A DNA stretch of 64,000 bases from assembly GCF_028389875.1 (NCBI RefSeq), contig NC_084671.1, forward strand, positions 26,505,083 to 26,569,082, in the 5' to 3' direction. The stretch's first letter is position 1; each line of letters opens with the position of its first letter. Under the pieces are notes generated by a model. That model was given only the letters and a program-made list of their open reading frames with translations. It was not told the origin of the DNA and did not search any database. This document shows, piece by piece, positions 13,101 through 25,100 of this stretch. This DNA is from Rhea pennata. Taxonomy: Eukaryota > Chordata > Aves > Rheiformes > Rheidae. A program made the translations under genes and the position numbers.

Positions 13101-16100
13101 TCGGAATTCTTTGAAAATACAAACGGGATAAAACAATCAAATGCTTCAAACTGTAACTAGGAGCCTGATAACGTTAAAGCTAAGATCCATCAAATCAATG
13201 AAAAATGAGAATATTTGCTGCCAATAACGCAAGTCGTGTAAGTTTGCGATTATTTTTCCTCCTCTGCCAGGCGAGTTTTAGAATTACAGGACACTTTTCG
13301 TTCTGTTAGCCCTGGAGATGTCGAGATGTGTCCCGCAGTATGGGGCACGCACAAATTCCTGACGTGAAAAATCTGCAAAAAAACCCAAACAAACTCCCCC
13401 CCCACCCATTACAGAGGTTACCACCCTCTTCCTTTAGAAGACGCAGCTGATTTGGGACGGAGATCCCTGCGGGCCGGGCCGGGGGCCGGCAGCGCTGCCC
13501 AACGCGCCTCTGCTGCTCCGCGCGGCCCGTCCCCGCGCCGGAGCCTCCGCGGCGGCTCACGCGCTCGCCGGGTGCAAGGAGCTGCCGGGAAGCGGTGGCG
13601 GGCGGCCGGAGCCTTTCGCGAGCCTAAAAAGGTGAAACACTTACAACTTCTGCAACAATAACCGTGAACGGGATGAGCGCCTAGCAGCCCTGTATCTGCG
13701 AAGATTATAAAACTAGAACATTATTTAACAATTAAAATAAAATATTTTGCAGCTCTTGCAGCTAAGTTACTTCCATACGTTCAGTGATGACTGCCCGTTT
13801 GCAATTTGCTGTTGTTTAAGGGTGATGAAAGCTTTCGAGTAACAGATTATTTACATTACTTTCAAAATTTGTTAAGATTTTTTTTTTAAGGGACAGTTTT
13901 AAATTAGAACAATCTGCTCTTGTGTATGTAGCTGATGACATAACACATTTTTTTGGAGGGCAAACTGTAACAAAAATTGATGACAATTTTTGGTATTAAA
14001 CAAAGTTAAATTTTATCTAAAAACATCCAGATAAAATGGGAAAAGACTGCATTTTCTGGTATGCATTAACTTCAAATACCTGACTTTTCTGATGCTTGCA
14101 AAAAAATCATTTTAACCTGAATTACGCCATCTTCTCCAAACCCTTTTTTGATATTTTCAGGAAACTGGCAGCATTCTGGAAGGGTTGAAACTAGACAAAA
14201 GCTGGATATGGATTGTTTGTATGAAGAATTTTGTATACTGAGAGATTCAGTGGCAGGAATGTGCATGTTTCAGGAAATGCCTAGTGTTCTATCATTAAAT
14301 GCTGCTGCTTTCAGTTTTTTAAAACCTGTGAAATGTATGGTGTTTATTCCTACCTCAGATGCAACAGCGGAAAGAACATTTTCCTTGTATAAACAGATTT
14401 GAATAGATTACAGAAACATAAAATACATGGCGTCTGCTCAGCCCTGACTGCAAATTAATTTCAGTCCTGCATATAAAGAGTGTCAAGAGCTTTACAAATT
14501 GATTTAAAACACCATTAAATCATATTGAAAAAACTTCAAATTGGAATAGCTGCTATCTACAGTAATAAAATGAAGCTTAATATGATTTCATTTTATATTT
14601 GAGAGTGCTAGAAATGTGCTTCCCTAACCATGTTTCAAGACACTGTTCTGAAATCAGTTCCATTTCTAGTAATAAAATTGTTTTCAAGTTTACTGTTGTC
14701 TGGACCACAAAATCCCACATTCCCACGGCGTGCTGTGACTGCGCAATGACGAGCCCTTGACACTTAAGCAAAGGGCTCCCCAGCTCCAGAATTTTGTGGG
14801 CACCCCTCAGTTTTCCCTTAACACGGGGTTGCTCCTCCTGGCTCTCTCCATCCCCCTTGGTGACCTTCCTCTCTGCTCCCTACAGAAATGCTCCCTCCAA
14901 GCCCCCATGTCCTCGTCCTTTGAGCAAAACTTCCTTTCCCCTCCCCATCCCTGCAGCAATACAGGTGCTGATCGTCCCCCGAGGACGCTGGCGTGCCCTG
15001 GGTGGCCACCAGCTGGTACGGCCCAGCCCCAACAGTAAATAGTAAAGCTATCTCCTCTGCGGTGAGGACACTTGGTCTCCTCTTGCTGTTCAACACCAAG
15101 GGAGGCCAACAGCGCGTGTCCTCTCTTGGCTGCAAGCGGACTAGAGGTGTCTTACAGTCTTTATGCAACCTGCAAGTGATGTTTTGTATCTCCCAAGGGA
15201 GACCCTGAGGTTTTGACATGAATTTGAGTCCCCACAGTGTGGGGCCCCATCCTCGCAACACTGTGAAGGCATCAGCATCAGCGGCTTCTCAGTAGCTCCC
15301 TCTGAAACCAGAGCTCAAGCGCTACTTCCAAGTAGCTGGTTTATGATCAGATGTAGATGGGTCATCAAACGTCAAGGCAAACCACAAAATTTGTACTATG
15401 CCAACCCGGTCTTGGCCCCAGGTGTTACAGCAGCATGGCAAATGAGGATTAAAAGCCAGGCACCCCCCCACAGGCGACAGCGGCAGCGACACCAGGAGCC
15501 CGCGACCCACCTACGCTCACACCCTTACGGCTGACGGCAGCAGGAGGGCAGCCCACGCCTGTGCGCCCGGCGCAGGTTACCGCGCCGGATGAGGCTCCCG
15601 TGCTGAGCTCCACCCTGCAGGACTCAAAACCAGAAACCAGAGCACGTTTCCCCCAGAGGCGGGGACAATCCTGCCGGTGGGCTGACGCGAACAGGCAGCT
15701 CTCTCGTGGTACCTCCTGCCCGACCCCACACAGAGGGCTCTGGTCTTTCCAACACATTCTGCCAATCCCCATGCTAACAGTGTACAAATCTAGCTGTTTT
15801 ACCCAGAACGTGTTTGTAAAGGTGGGCTGGAGAGGGAGGCTTCCAGCAGGAAACCCCAGACGTGGTATTTATTGGCTCTTCTACCTTCTGGGAGCCAGTG
15901 AGGCAAGTACCCTGGTAACCTACAGCTTTACAGTGTCAGTTGATAGAGTGAGTCACAGCTGCTGGCCTGCTCTCTGATTGCTCACATAGCACCATTTGTT
16001 TCCTGTTGCACACAGCCTCATATCAGACCAGAAAAAAAATCACCAGGAAAGGAAAAAAAAAAAAAAAAAAAAAAAGCTAGATGATCACTTGATACAAAAC

Positions 16101-19100
16101 AGTGCTTCCAGGGCATCCATCATTTTCACTGAAGTCAGCAAAAACAGGCCCTCCCTTTGCAACAAATGGTAAATATAAATAATTCTAAAAAAATCCCCTG
16201 CAGCAATGGTGAGTTGCAGCACAAACACGAGCAGTGCTCCTAGAAAGGACCATCTCGCCCTAGAACTGCAAAATGACCGTCTCCCGCATTTACTCAGGGA
16301 GCAAAATGCAGGAAGACGCATGCAAACTGCTTCTTTCTATCAAGGAGTCAGGCAGCCAGGACAGCGCGGAAGGTGAAGTGGAAAGAGAGGCAGGAACTTT
16401 AAGAATGCTAATGTTTTCCATACCATAATACAGTTTCTTTTGCAGTGTGAGAAGAAGGCAGCTTTCTGTGACTCCTTCTTACAACAGGGTGTCCCATGGA
16501 AATTGCCAAGCCCTGAAGCTGGGCAGATAGTTTGGCTCCAAGCAAAAAAAAAAAGTTTAAAATTTCAAAAAAAAAAAAAAGAAAGAAAAAAAGGAAAGAA
16601 AAAAAGGAAAGAAAAAAAGGAAAGGAAAAAGGAAAGGAAAAAGGAAAAAGGAAAAAGGAAAAAGGAAAAAGGAAAAAGGAAAAAGGAAAAAGGAAAAAGG
16701 AAAAAGGAAAGGAAAGGAAAGGAAAGGAAAGGAAAGGAAAGGAAAGGAAAGGAAAGGAAAGGAAAGGAAAGGAAAGGAAAGGAAAAAGAGAAGAGAAGAG
16801 AAGAGAAGAGAAGAGAAGAGAAGAGAAGAGAAGAGAAGAGAAGAGAAGAGAAGAGAGATTGGAACATGTAGCATGCAGCATGCAAAACAGTCTTTGTGGT
16901 CTTCACTGTGCTCTGAGGTGAAGGATACCTGCACCTGGTTCTAGACCCAAAATGGAAACGCTGCACGACTGAGCTAAAGCATCAGGGCACGTCCATGGGA
17001 AGCACAGGGCGACTGGGCAGGACTTCCTAAAATTTGGAGTGAGATGGAGGCCAGACCGGGCCACACAAGCAGGGATGCACAGGGTGGACAGAGCACACGA
17101 GTTGTCCGGTGCCCTGAGCTCCCAAAGCTGCCCTGCAGGCGCTTCAGCTTCACGAGGAGGCTTCACCTTTAGCCTCCAGTTCAGAGCCGCCTCCATTACC
17201 ACCACGCTGGCTCTCTCCAGGGGCTCTCTCCAAGGGCAGCTCTGGTGACAGATCCAGTTTTGCAATGCTGCCATACGTCCATCAGAATCTCTCTCCCACT
17301 CTTCAGTCAAGTAAGGGCTTGATCCTGCAAGCCCAGCCTCTGAAGTGTTATCTGATAGACTATGAGCATAAACTGAGATGCGATCTAGCTGCCACCGAGC
17401 AGTGACTGTGCAGCAGCTGGATGGCTGAACAGCCACCGGATAACACTAGTTGTGAGCTCTTATTTGAGAAGAACTAGAAACCTAGCGAGCTCGGACTCCG
17501 CAGGTTAGGAGCAATCCTGCACTGACGATACCTGTCCATTTTCTCTGAGCAGCCAGCTCCAGCATCTTCTCCCTTCTCAACACCTTTCAAGTATCCTCAG
17601 TAGGTGCTGTTTATAGGGATCTTTGCAAATATATCCCAGCCCTCAGCAGACCTACCTCTCTCCTCACTCTAAAGGCAGGTTATATTCTTCATGGTGACCT
17701 TTCAAAATCACAGTACATAAAGGCAATACAGGGTAAGCATTAGGCAAAGGCAGTACCACAGGTTTTCAATAGCAGCTTTTGAGCTCAGCACCCTGTCATG
17801 CTGAACAAGCATGAGCTGCGACGGGAATCTTCTTTTCTAGCTTCAGCCTGCCGTTTAAGAGGTTCTCCAGGCTCTTTGGTTGATGAAGAGAGATAGGATC
17901 TGCAAGGGAGATTCAGCCCACCCAGATCAGAAACTTATTTCTTCACTGCCGATTACTGAGGTCCAACTCAGCTTTGACCAAATGTGACAGCTTGCACTAC
18001 ACAGCTAAAGTTAGAGGAGATGAATACTAGTGTGAGTGCTATTACTCAGAATATTTGGCGATATTCCTGAAACCATCAGCCAACCCCCCCAACTGATGGA
18101 TGGGCGGAAAGCTAAGCTAAGACTTGCCAGGGACTTGGCAGACCCATGTCCAAGGTACTAAATATGATTCACATTTGATCTTGGCAAAGTTATTAGGATA
18201 TTATCTTAAGACAGCTATTTCAAATAATTTTTGGTAACCAAATCCTCCTTAATACACTGTGTCCCTCTTAATATGGGGACTCAGTTCCCTGTTTGTAAAA
18301 TGGGAACAAGAGTGCTTCCCCTCCTTGAGGAGATGCTACCAACACAAGGGGCTCAGTCTGTGCAGTGGTGAGGAGCATATCAACACCTCGGACAGACGTG
18401 TAACTGAGAAGCTCAAGGGGCAGTGTAGGAAAGTTTCACCTTCTATGGCAAGAACTGGCCATAGATGCCTGGCTTAGAAAGACGGTCACATGATGTGCTT
18501 AATTTGACCTTGTGATTCCCAAGGACTGCTTGGCTGCCCCAACCCTCTTTGCACAATCTCATGCTCATCTAGTTCCCAAACTGCCAACACGTCTGCACTG
18601 ATTTGCCTCCCCATTGCAGGACGGGAAAATCATATTTGTTTCTACAGAGAAGAGGGTGGTAGCCCCCCAGCTGTGTCTTGCCACAGGCAGGCAGGCAGGA
18701 GCCAAGCGATCTGGGAGCAGCTGAGTTCCAGCCTCGCACAGGAACAGCCGGTTTCCAGTCCAGTGGCCCTGCTCCTGGACTGTATTGTTACTGTACGTCT
18801 TTTGCTCTCTTCCTGTCTCAGCCTGCAGTGTTTTATTACAGTGAGAGACTGCAGGCTAACAGATATATCTTGATGACTAATTGCTCTCAACCTAAGGACA
18901 AAGTTCTCTATTTGCTGTAACAGATCCTGGTTTTCAAGTGTTTTTAGCTACTCCTCCCCCCTTCCTTAAATATGTTTTCATCAGCAGGATGCGAGTTTGA
19001 TTCATTCAAGCCATGTGTATGTCTGCCTATGTTTTGAAGTCTCTGTAATGGAAGAACAAAATTCAGCAGTCCAAGAAGAGAAGGGGAAAAGAAGAGATAC

Positions 19101-22100
19101 TTGTATTAAAAAAAGAGACATCTATGACTGTAAGAACTACGGACTGGTACGTTTTTGAGCAAATCTCATATTTGCCCACTTTCATTCCAGGCAAGAAGGG
19201 TTGCAGCCCTGGCTGCACTAACAACTGCACAGTCACTGCAGATGCAGAAACCGTGTGGAAGAAGACGTAGCATGCCACAAAATGCTGGAGGGACATACGC
19301 AAATCTTTCTTCAGTCAGAACACAAAAATATTCACCTCTCCTACGACCACCTGGCTACCTGTACTGGAACAGTTAGTTAATTTAACCATGCAAAAATAGC
19401 ATGAAGTGAGTAAATATTCCGCCAGTGTCATGCCAGGATCTCATTAGAAAAGGAAAAGGAAACCTACTTCCAATACTCAGAAAACATGAAGCAACTTATA
19501 CAGCTTTAAAGGTGAAAAAGCTGTACGGAGTGGCACAGAGAGAACTGCCATTCAGTGTTGGGTGTGCTATGTAGCTGTGATACTGCACATTTTCTGAACG
19601 TGTTGTCATCACACACACACAAGAAAGGTCTGACAGACAACAGCCCTGATCTGGGCAGGAAGACAACTTTGTTAGCTTCAGGAAAGAACGCTGCATAGGC
19701 AAAAACGTGTCAGATTGTATGATCAGGGCCCAAATTTGAAACTAATACAGGCTAATCTCAGGATTTATTACTGCGCCTTTCCTATGTCCTTTTTAAAAAA
19801 AAAATTCAGAAATGAGAAGCATCTACTGGTTACTCTATTAATTTAACATCTGTACTAACTCAGTTAGACGAGCAGTCTCTTTCCTTTCTAATAGATTTTC
19901 TTTTTTAAACAGTCAAACTCCTTCCCAGTCAACAGCTTTTACAGCTTTGCACTGGAGAACTACTCTTTTCAAAATCTGATGTTCTGATACACACAAAGTA
20001 GTTTTTGTTTTATCCAAAGCTCAACAGACAAGCATCCAAAAAGGTCTGGCCCAGCTGGAGCAACGTACCAAGAACGGCAGCCAACAACATGCAACTGCTT
20101 TGCTCGAAGCCTCAATTACACTTCTCACGGTGTCTCTGTCTTGCCGGAAGGAGCCAGCCCCCTTCTGCCTCTCCTGCAGATCGGGAACCATGCAGGGTGA
20201 AACGGAAGGTGCCAGGTCTCCAAAATGTGAATTAACAGTATACTTCATTTAGCCTGCTCCTGATACTCCTCCTGTATCTCCTGGCAACCCTGATGTACAA
20301 AAGCACGCTTCTACAGACCCTCCGCATCCCGCAAGGTAGCTGCTAGCAAAATCCCTCACAGTCAGACCACGGCTCCCAGGAGAATCTCCTAAACCAGTCC
20401 GGGTGCACCCGGGTGTATCGTCTTTCCTTAAGAAATCCAGTGGATTTCAAAGGATTACATTCAGAAAGATCCCCTGGAGTCCTGATATCACAGTCTGGCT
20501 TCAGTGGCAGAAATCTCTACAAAGAACCGGGAGGTGAGGAGCAGGAAGTGAGTGTGGTGGGGAGAGCCTGGGCACACTGAAAGCAGTTTGATTCGCCTGA
20601 CTTTGCTCTAAGTTGCTTAGTTTTCACCAGCAGGAGAAGGAGATCACATTTGCTGCTTACTTGAAAGCACGGACCCAGTGTGAGAGCTGCTTGTTGCAAC
20701 AGCGGAGAGAAATATTGATTTGTCAAGGCTGTGGCTCTTTGATCTGTGGGCAATGGCACAGGTGCGCGTAAAGCGCCCTTTATCACAGCAGAGGCAATTA
20801 CAGAGCCAACGCCAACCGCCTGAACGCCGCACCGTTCCTTCGCTGGCTGCCCAGGGAGCAGCCCGCAGCCCAGCACACTCCGGGGAGTTGACTGTGTTCG
20901 GACGCATTGCCCTGAACCCGGCTTTCAAACCAGCTTGCGACGTCTGGGCCCTTCTAGCAAAGGCTGCAGGCCAGGCTGTCTGCTCGGCATCACGCCTGCG
21001 ACAGTGCGGCGAGGGGACACGGGGCTGCTCAGGTGCTGGGACCCGCACGTGCGGAAAGCGCAGGCCGCGCTTCTCCGCTTGTGCCCCGCTGCTCTGCCCC
21101 AGGCCTGGCTTCTGGGAGCTCTCCAGAGGCTTTGCAGGGTGGACAGCAGCATTTGGCCTTGGGGCTATCTTAGGAGGCTACTACTAAATAGTACAGGCTA
21201 TAGGTGCCAGGGCAGACTGACGCTCTCAGGCTGTGCAGGTGTGGTGATGTTGTGTGCACTGCTCGAATATGTGTGTGTGTGTGTGTGTGTGTGTGCGCAT
21301 ATTACATTCTTGGTCATTGCAGGGAAAGATGTGAGGACTTCTGGAGGCCCAGGAAAGGTTGTTATGTTTGGGCCAGTGCTGAGCTACCTGGACTGATGAC
21401 ATACAACCGGGGATCAGTTCTGGATGGTGAGTGCGCACGGCCTCCCTACTGGGTGCGCGAAGCCTGTAGCTGAGTCTGCAGCTTAGCTCAGGCCCTTCCT
21501 TTTGTACAATCATTTCTGTGCTTGTTTCCTAAAAGGCAAAGCAGCTGCCAAACTCATACCCCAAACTCACCTGGAGTTGGGGCTCCACATGTTCACTTCC
21601 TCATTGCAGTGCCAGTGCAAAGAGCAAGGCCACAATTAGTAGGGTCTGGCTCCCATCCTGGCTCTGTTGTGAAGCTGCGGGGACTTGGTAGTTGCACCCA
21701 TTACCTGGGCCTCTGGTCTCTCCAATGCCCTCCCTGACTTGAGTTTTTCCCTTGTGAGTTTTCTGGCCCAGTAAGACCCTAATCTCAGCAATTACTTAAA
21801 AATACTTGTAAATAGCAAAAAAACCCACTTCATCGCCTTCCAGACACCTGTCTTAACCATCACAATACGTCACCACACCAGCACAATATGCCAAAACACA
21901 TTATTTGGGACAACAAGGAATACACCAGATGATGGGAAAAAATCAAGCACTACTGCAAAAAGCTTGCAGAGTATGGTGTGGAGATGTTTGACCGGCCCAG
22001 TGCAGAGCCAGATCAGAACAACAGGAGCTATCTGTTTCAGCTCAGCACTGGCCCCAACCTAGCAGTCTACAGAGCCAGCTCTGGTTCCTCTGCATGGTGT

Positions 22101-25100
22101 TGCCTGGTGCTCTGGGAGGAGGATTAGTGGTGGTGGTGTGCTACACTAATTCATACAGACCAGGTCAAGTCTGGCACAGCGTCCCGCTGCCAGTTTCTCC
22201 TTGGAAACAGAAGTGCTTTGGCGAGCAAGGCAGAGATATCTGAACAGCTCTAGGAAAGCAGCTGAAGCTGGCCAGGCCAACCAGGATGCCACGCAAATGC
22301 TGGTGGCTGGGCCCTGGGCACACAGGCCTCTGGAACTGGCCTCGCTGGCAATAAAGCTGGATTTTGTGCAAGACTGCATCAGAGCGGGGCTCCTAGGAAC
22401 AGCCAGGGCCAAAGCTGGCTCTCCAGGGAGCCAGGCTGGCTGGCTGCCCCCAGGACACACAATCCACGATTCTTATCAATAGTCCACGGCTGAAAGCAAG
22501 GTGCCTTCACTCAACTATCCCCATTAACCTAATCACTCTGATTTCAGACACATGGTTTGGTGCAGATCTCAAAGAAAAATTGATGTTCCTGGAGCATACC
22601 AAGAATACATAAATAGCATGGTGTATGAGATGCATACGGAGTTAACAGAAATTGATGTTTCTAGTGTGGGAAGCTGCTTGTCAGTGGATTAGGAAGAAAT
22701 GAATGCAAGTCCACTCTAAATTGCTGCACTAGCCATGCTACAGCCCCCACTGCTCCCTTGCTCACTTCTAGGAGTTGTAAGTGTTGTAAAATCTGCCTCC
22801 CAAAATTTCATGATCTAGATTGAGAAGACAAGGGCTGAGAAAGAGTACAGAAAGGGGAAGTGGCACGTTTCGGATCCCAAAGCAGAACAGGAATAAAAAG
22901 AACGTCTGAAACTCCTCTCAATCCTTGTGCCTCCAGGGTCCTGAGACCACAATTCATTTGCCATTCTCTGCGCGTAGGTAAACTGCGCCATGATTTTGGA
23001 TTACAACATCTGCAAGCATTGATAAAAAGCCAACTTCAGAGGAAAAGGTATTCCCTGGGTTGAGGCTCTCAGTTACATAAAACGTGGCAGTATCACTGAA
23101 CTGAAGGCAGACAAATTAAAGGCTGTGCTGGGGCAGGGGGGTTCCAGCACTGGACTGGAGATTAGCACTGCGCTGGCTGGGTGCTTTAGTTGAGCTCTGC
23201 AAATCCTTGTCTCCTAGTGTCAGAACTACTGTGAAAAAACGCAGTGAGCAATCTTAAGTGCATTTCTGTGGGACCAAATGAGTTGCAGTACCAAATGCGA
23301 CTTACCTGGACAATTAGCTTATTTTCTTTATCGGGCAGAATCCGGTAGGTGTAAACGCAGTTCCGGAAGCTGGAACAGATCAGAAAAAGATGGTTAAGAT
23401 CATCTTCAGAAGGAAATTGCATCACGACACCCCTGCCTGTCAGAGAAGGTAGTGGAAGGTCCCAAGACAGATGGTTTCATGCACAAGGGTTTAAACATTT
23501 CTTTCCATTTTGCTGGTGTCCGTCAACTAACACAAACCTGAAGTGTTCACGGTCACTGAGATATGTTTGCAGATGCCACTGCAAAAAGTGATATCAGAAT
23601 CAGCCTCAGAGAGAGTTATTCAACTCTTCTGGCTGGAAAGAAGGAAAACACCAAATGGCTCTAGCTGTCAGTAGAGTGGGCGTCTCAGGAAGGAATGAAA
23701 AAGCAGAATTTCAAAAGACACTAGGCCAAAATCAGCAATGAACGAGTAAATCGAAGGGCTAGTAGATGCACTGACTGTATTGGAAAACACAGATAGCTTT
23801 CAGCTAAATCACTATAAGACACTTGATTGTTAGGCACACTTTCATGTACAAGATCTAAAAACAGGCATAAATTAAAACCAACCTCACTATCCTGGTGCAG
23901 ATGTACACGGTGTATGTGTGTCTGTAGATCAGCCATAAATAACATTTTGTCCCAGTTAAATCAGATTCTTATTTAAGGGAGGAGGGAGGGTGGCTTTTGC
24001 CCAGTAAAGGGCCACATTAACATACAGCAGCTCAAGGGAGGGGAAGCCTGAGCAGTGCAGTAACGTGCTAAGCACGACCTTCCTCAGCAGCTGCTGAGCT
24101 TTGTGGAACTTGCCCAAGAAGTGTTGGCTGAAAAAATGTATTTTTACTTTTTTCCTCTGTGAATAACAGAGTGATCAAACCTCTCAAGTCACCTGCAAAG
24201 CACTCTGTTAAAACACTCTTGGCAATATGGCTTTAATCTAACAGACGATGCTGGTTTCGATCCCTTCTTCTCAAAGTAAAAACTGGAGCCCAGTCTCAGA
24301 GCTTCCTTGACTGTAACAAAAGCACTGCATTACCTACGGGATTGCCATAAAACGCAGGCTGAGGTCAGCCCTCCAGCTGGGGAGAAACAAAACATTCTGG
24401 TCTCTTTTGTGATTATGTTGTGAGTCTGTTCATCATAAGCCTTTCTGAATCATACATACCCTGCAAGAGATTCTAGGTAACCTTACGCAGGGAGTCACAA
24501 AGAGCAATTGGAAATGAAAGGTGATTACTCATAAATCATGGCTGAGTTTTTCCAAGGTGTCTGGAGGATTTTGTCATACATCTGTATGAACCTCAATCTT
24601 TTTGATGACATTAATGCAAAGGGCTCAGAAGAATTACAGCTACTCCCAGACCTCAGTAACTCTTCACTAACTGTTTTAAGACCATTTCAAGCGCATCTAT
24701 TGGTGTATCTGTGGAGCTGCTACTGCAAGACAGCCAGAGATGAGAGTCACAGGCCTGATCTCGAACCCCTGGTAAATGCTGTTATTTCACTGAGTTGAGG
24801 GCCATCACCACCAGATGAGGATATGCCCTGAGGAAGGGTATAAGTTTTGTTTTTATCTGTCAGCGCAGTTCTGTTACACCATTTCCTCCTGCTGATATGC
24901 AAACAGAGCTGAGCAGAACTGCTCATGCAGCTGATGAGAGAAAATTTTTGCGTGTGCGGAGATTATGAAACTGATAAGCAAAACAGTTTGATGGCTCTTG
25001 CGTCACAGGAGGACCCTCCAGGCACCCTTCGCAGAAAGTCCCCTCTGCTCAGGCCTTACGAGGCAGTTGCTCTAACACTTGTAGACAGGTTTAAGCTGAG

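Larger units (their letters stand above)
3465..23305 (-). other. INPP5D: INPP5D intron 2 (about 19.8 kb)
   Basis: This very long intron interrupts the SH2 domain between codons 66 and 67. Subfeatures listed separately are a CR1-like remnant (6.8-7.0 kb), GC-rich patches (8.74-9.0 and 13.44-13.64 kb), an old repeat (10.8 kb), a hAT remnant (14.1-14.5 kb), a poly-A run (16.05 kb), a purine satellite (16.57-16.86 kb), a MIR fragment (18.3 kb) and a (TG)n run (21.27 kb). In the remaining sequence, including the GC-moderate stretch 20.75-21.15 kb, I see no exon-like homology. Confidence 0.85.

Noticed and set aside
16408-16966. Several open frames of 125-157 codons, Lys/Glu/Arg- or Phe/Leu/Ser-rich
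   Set aside because: They are direct translations of the purine satellite tract.
20644-21187. Overlapping 134-155-codon open frames
   Set aside because: GC-moderate intron sequence, no domain, conflicting strands.
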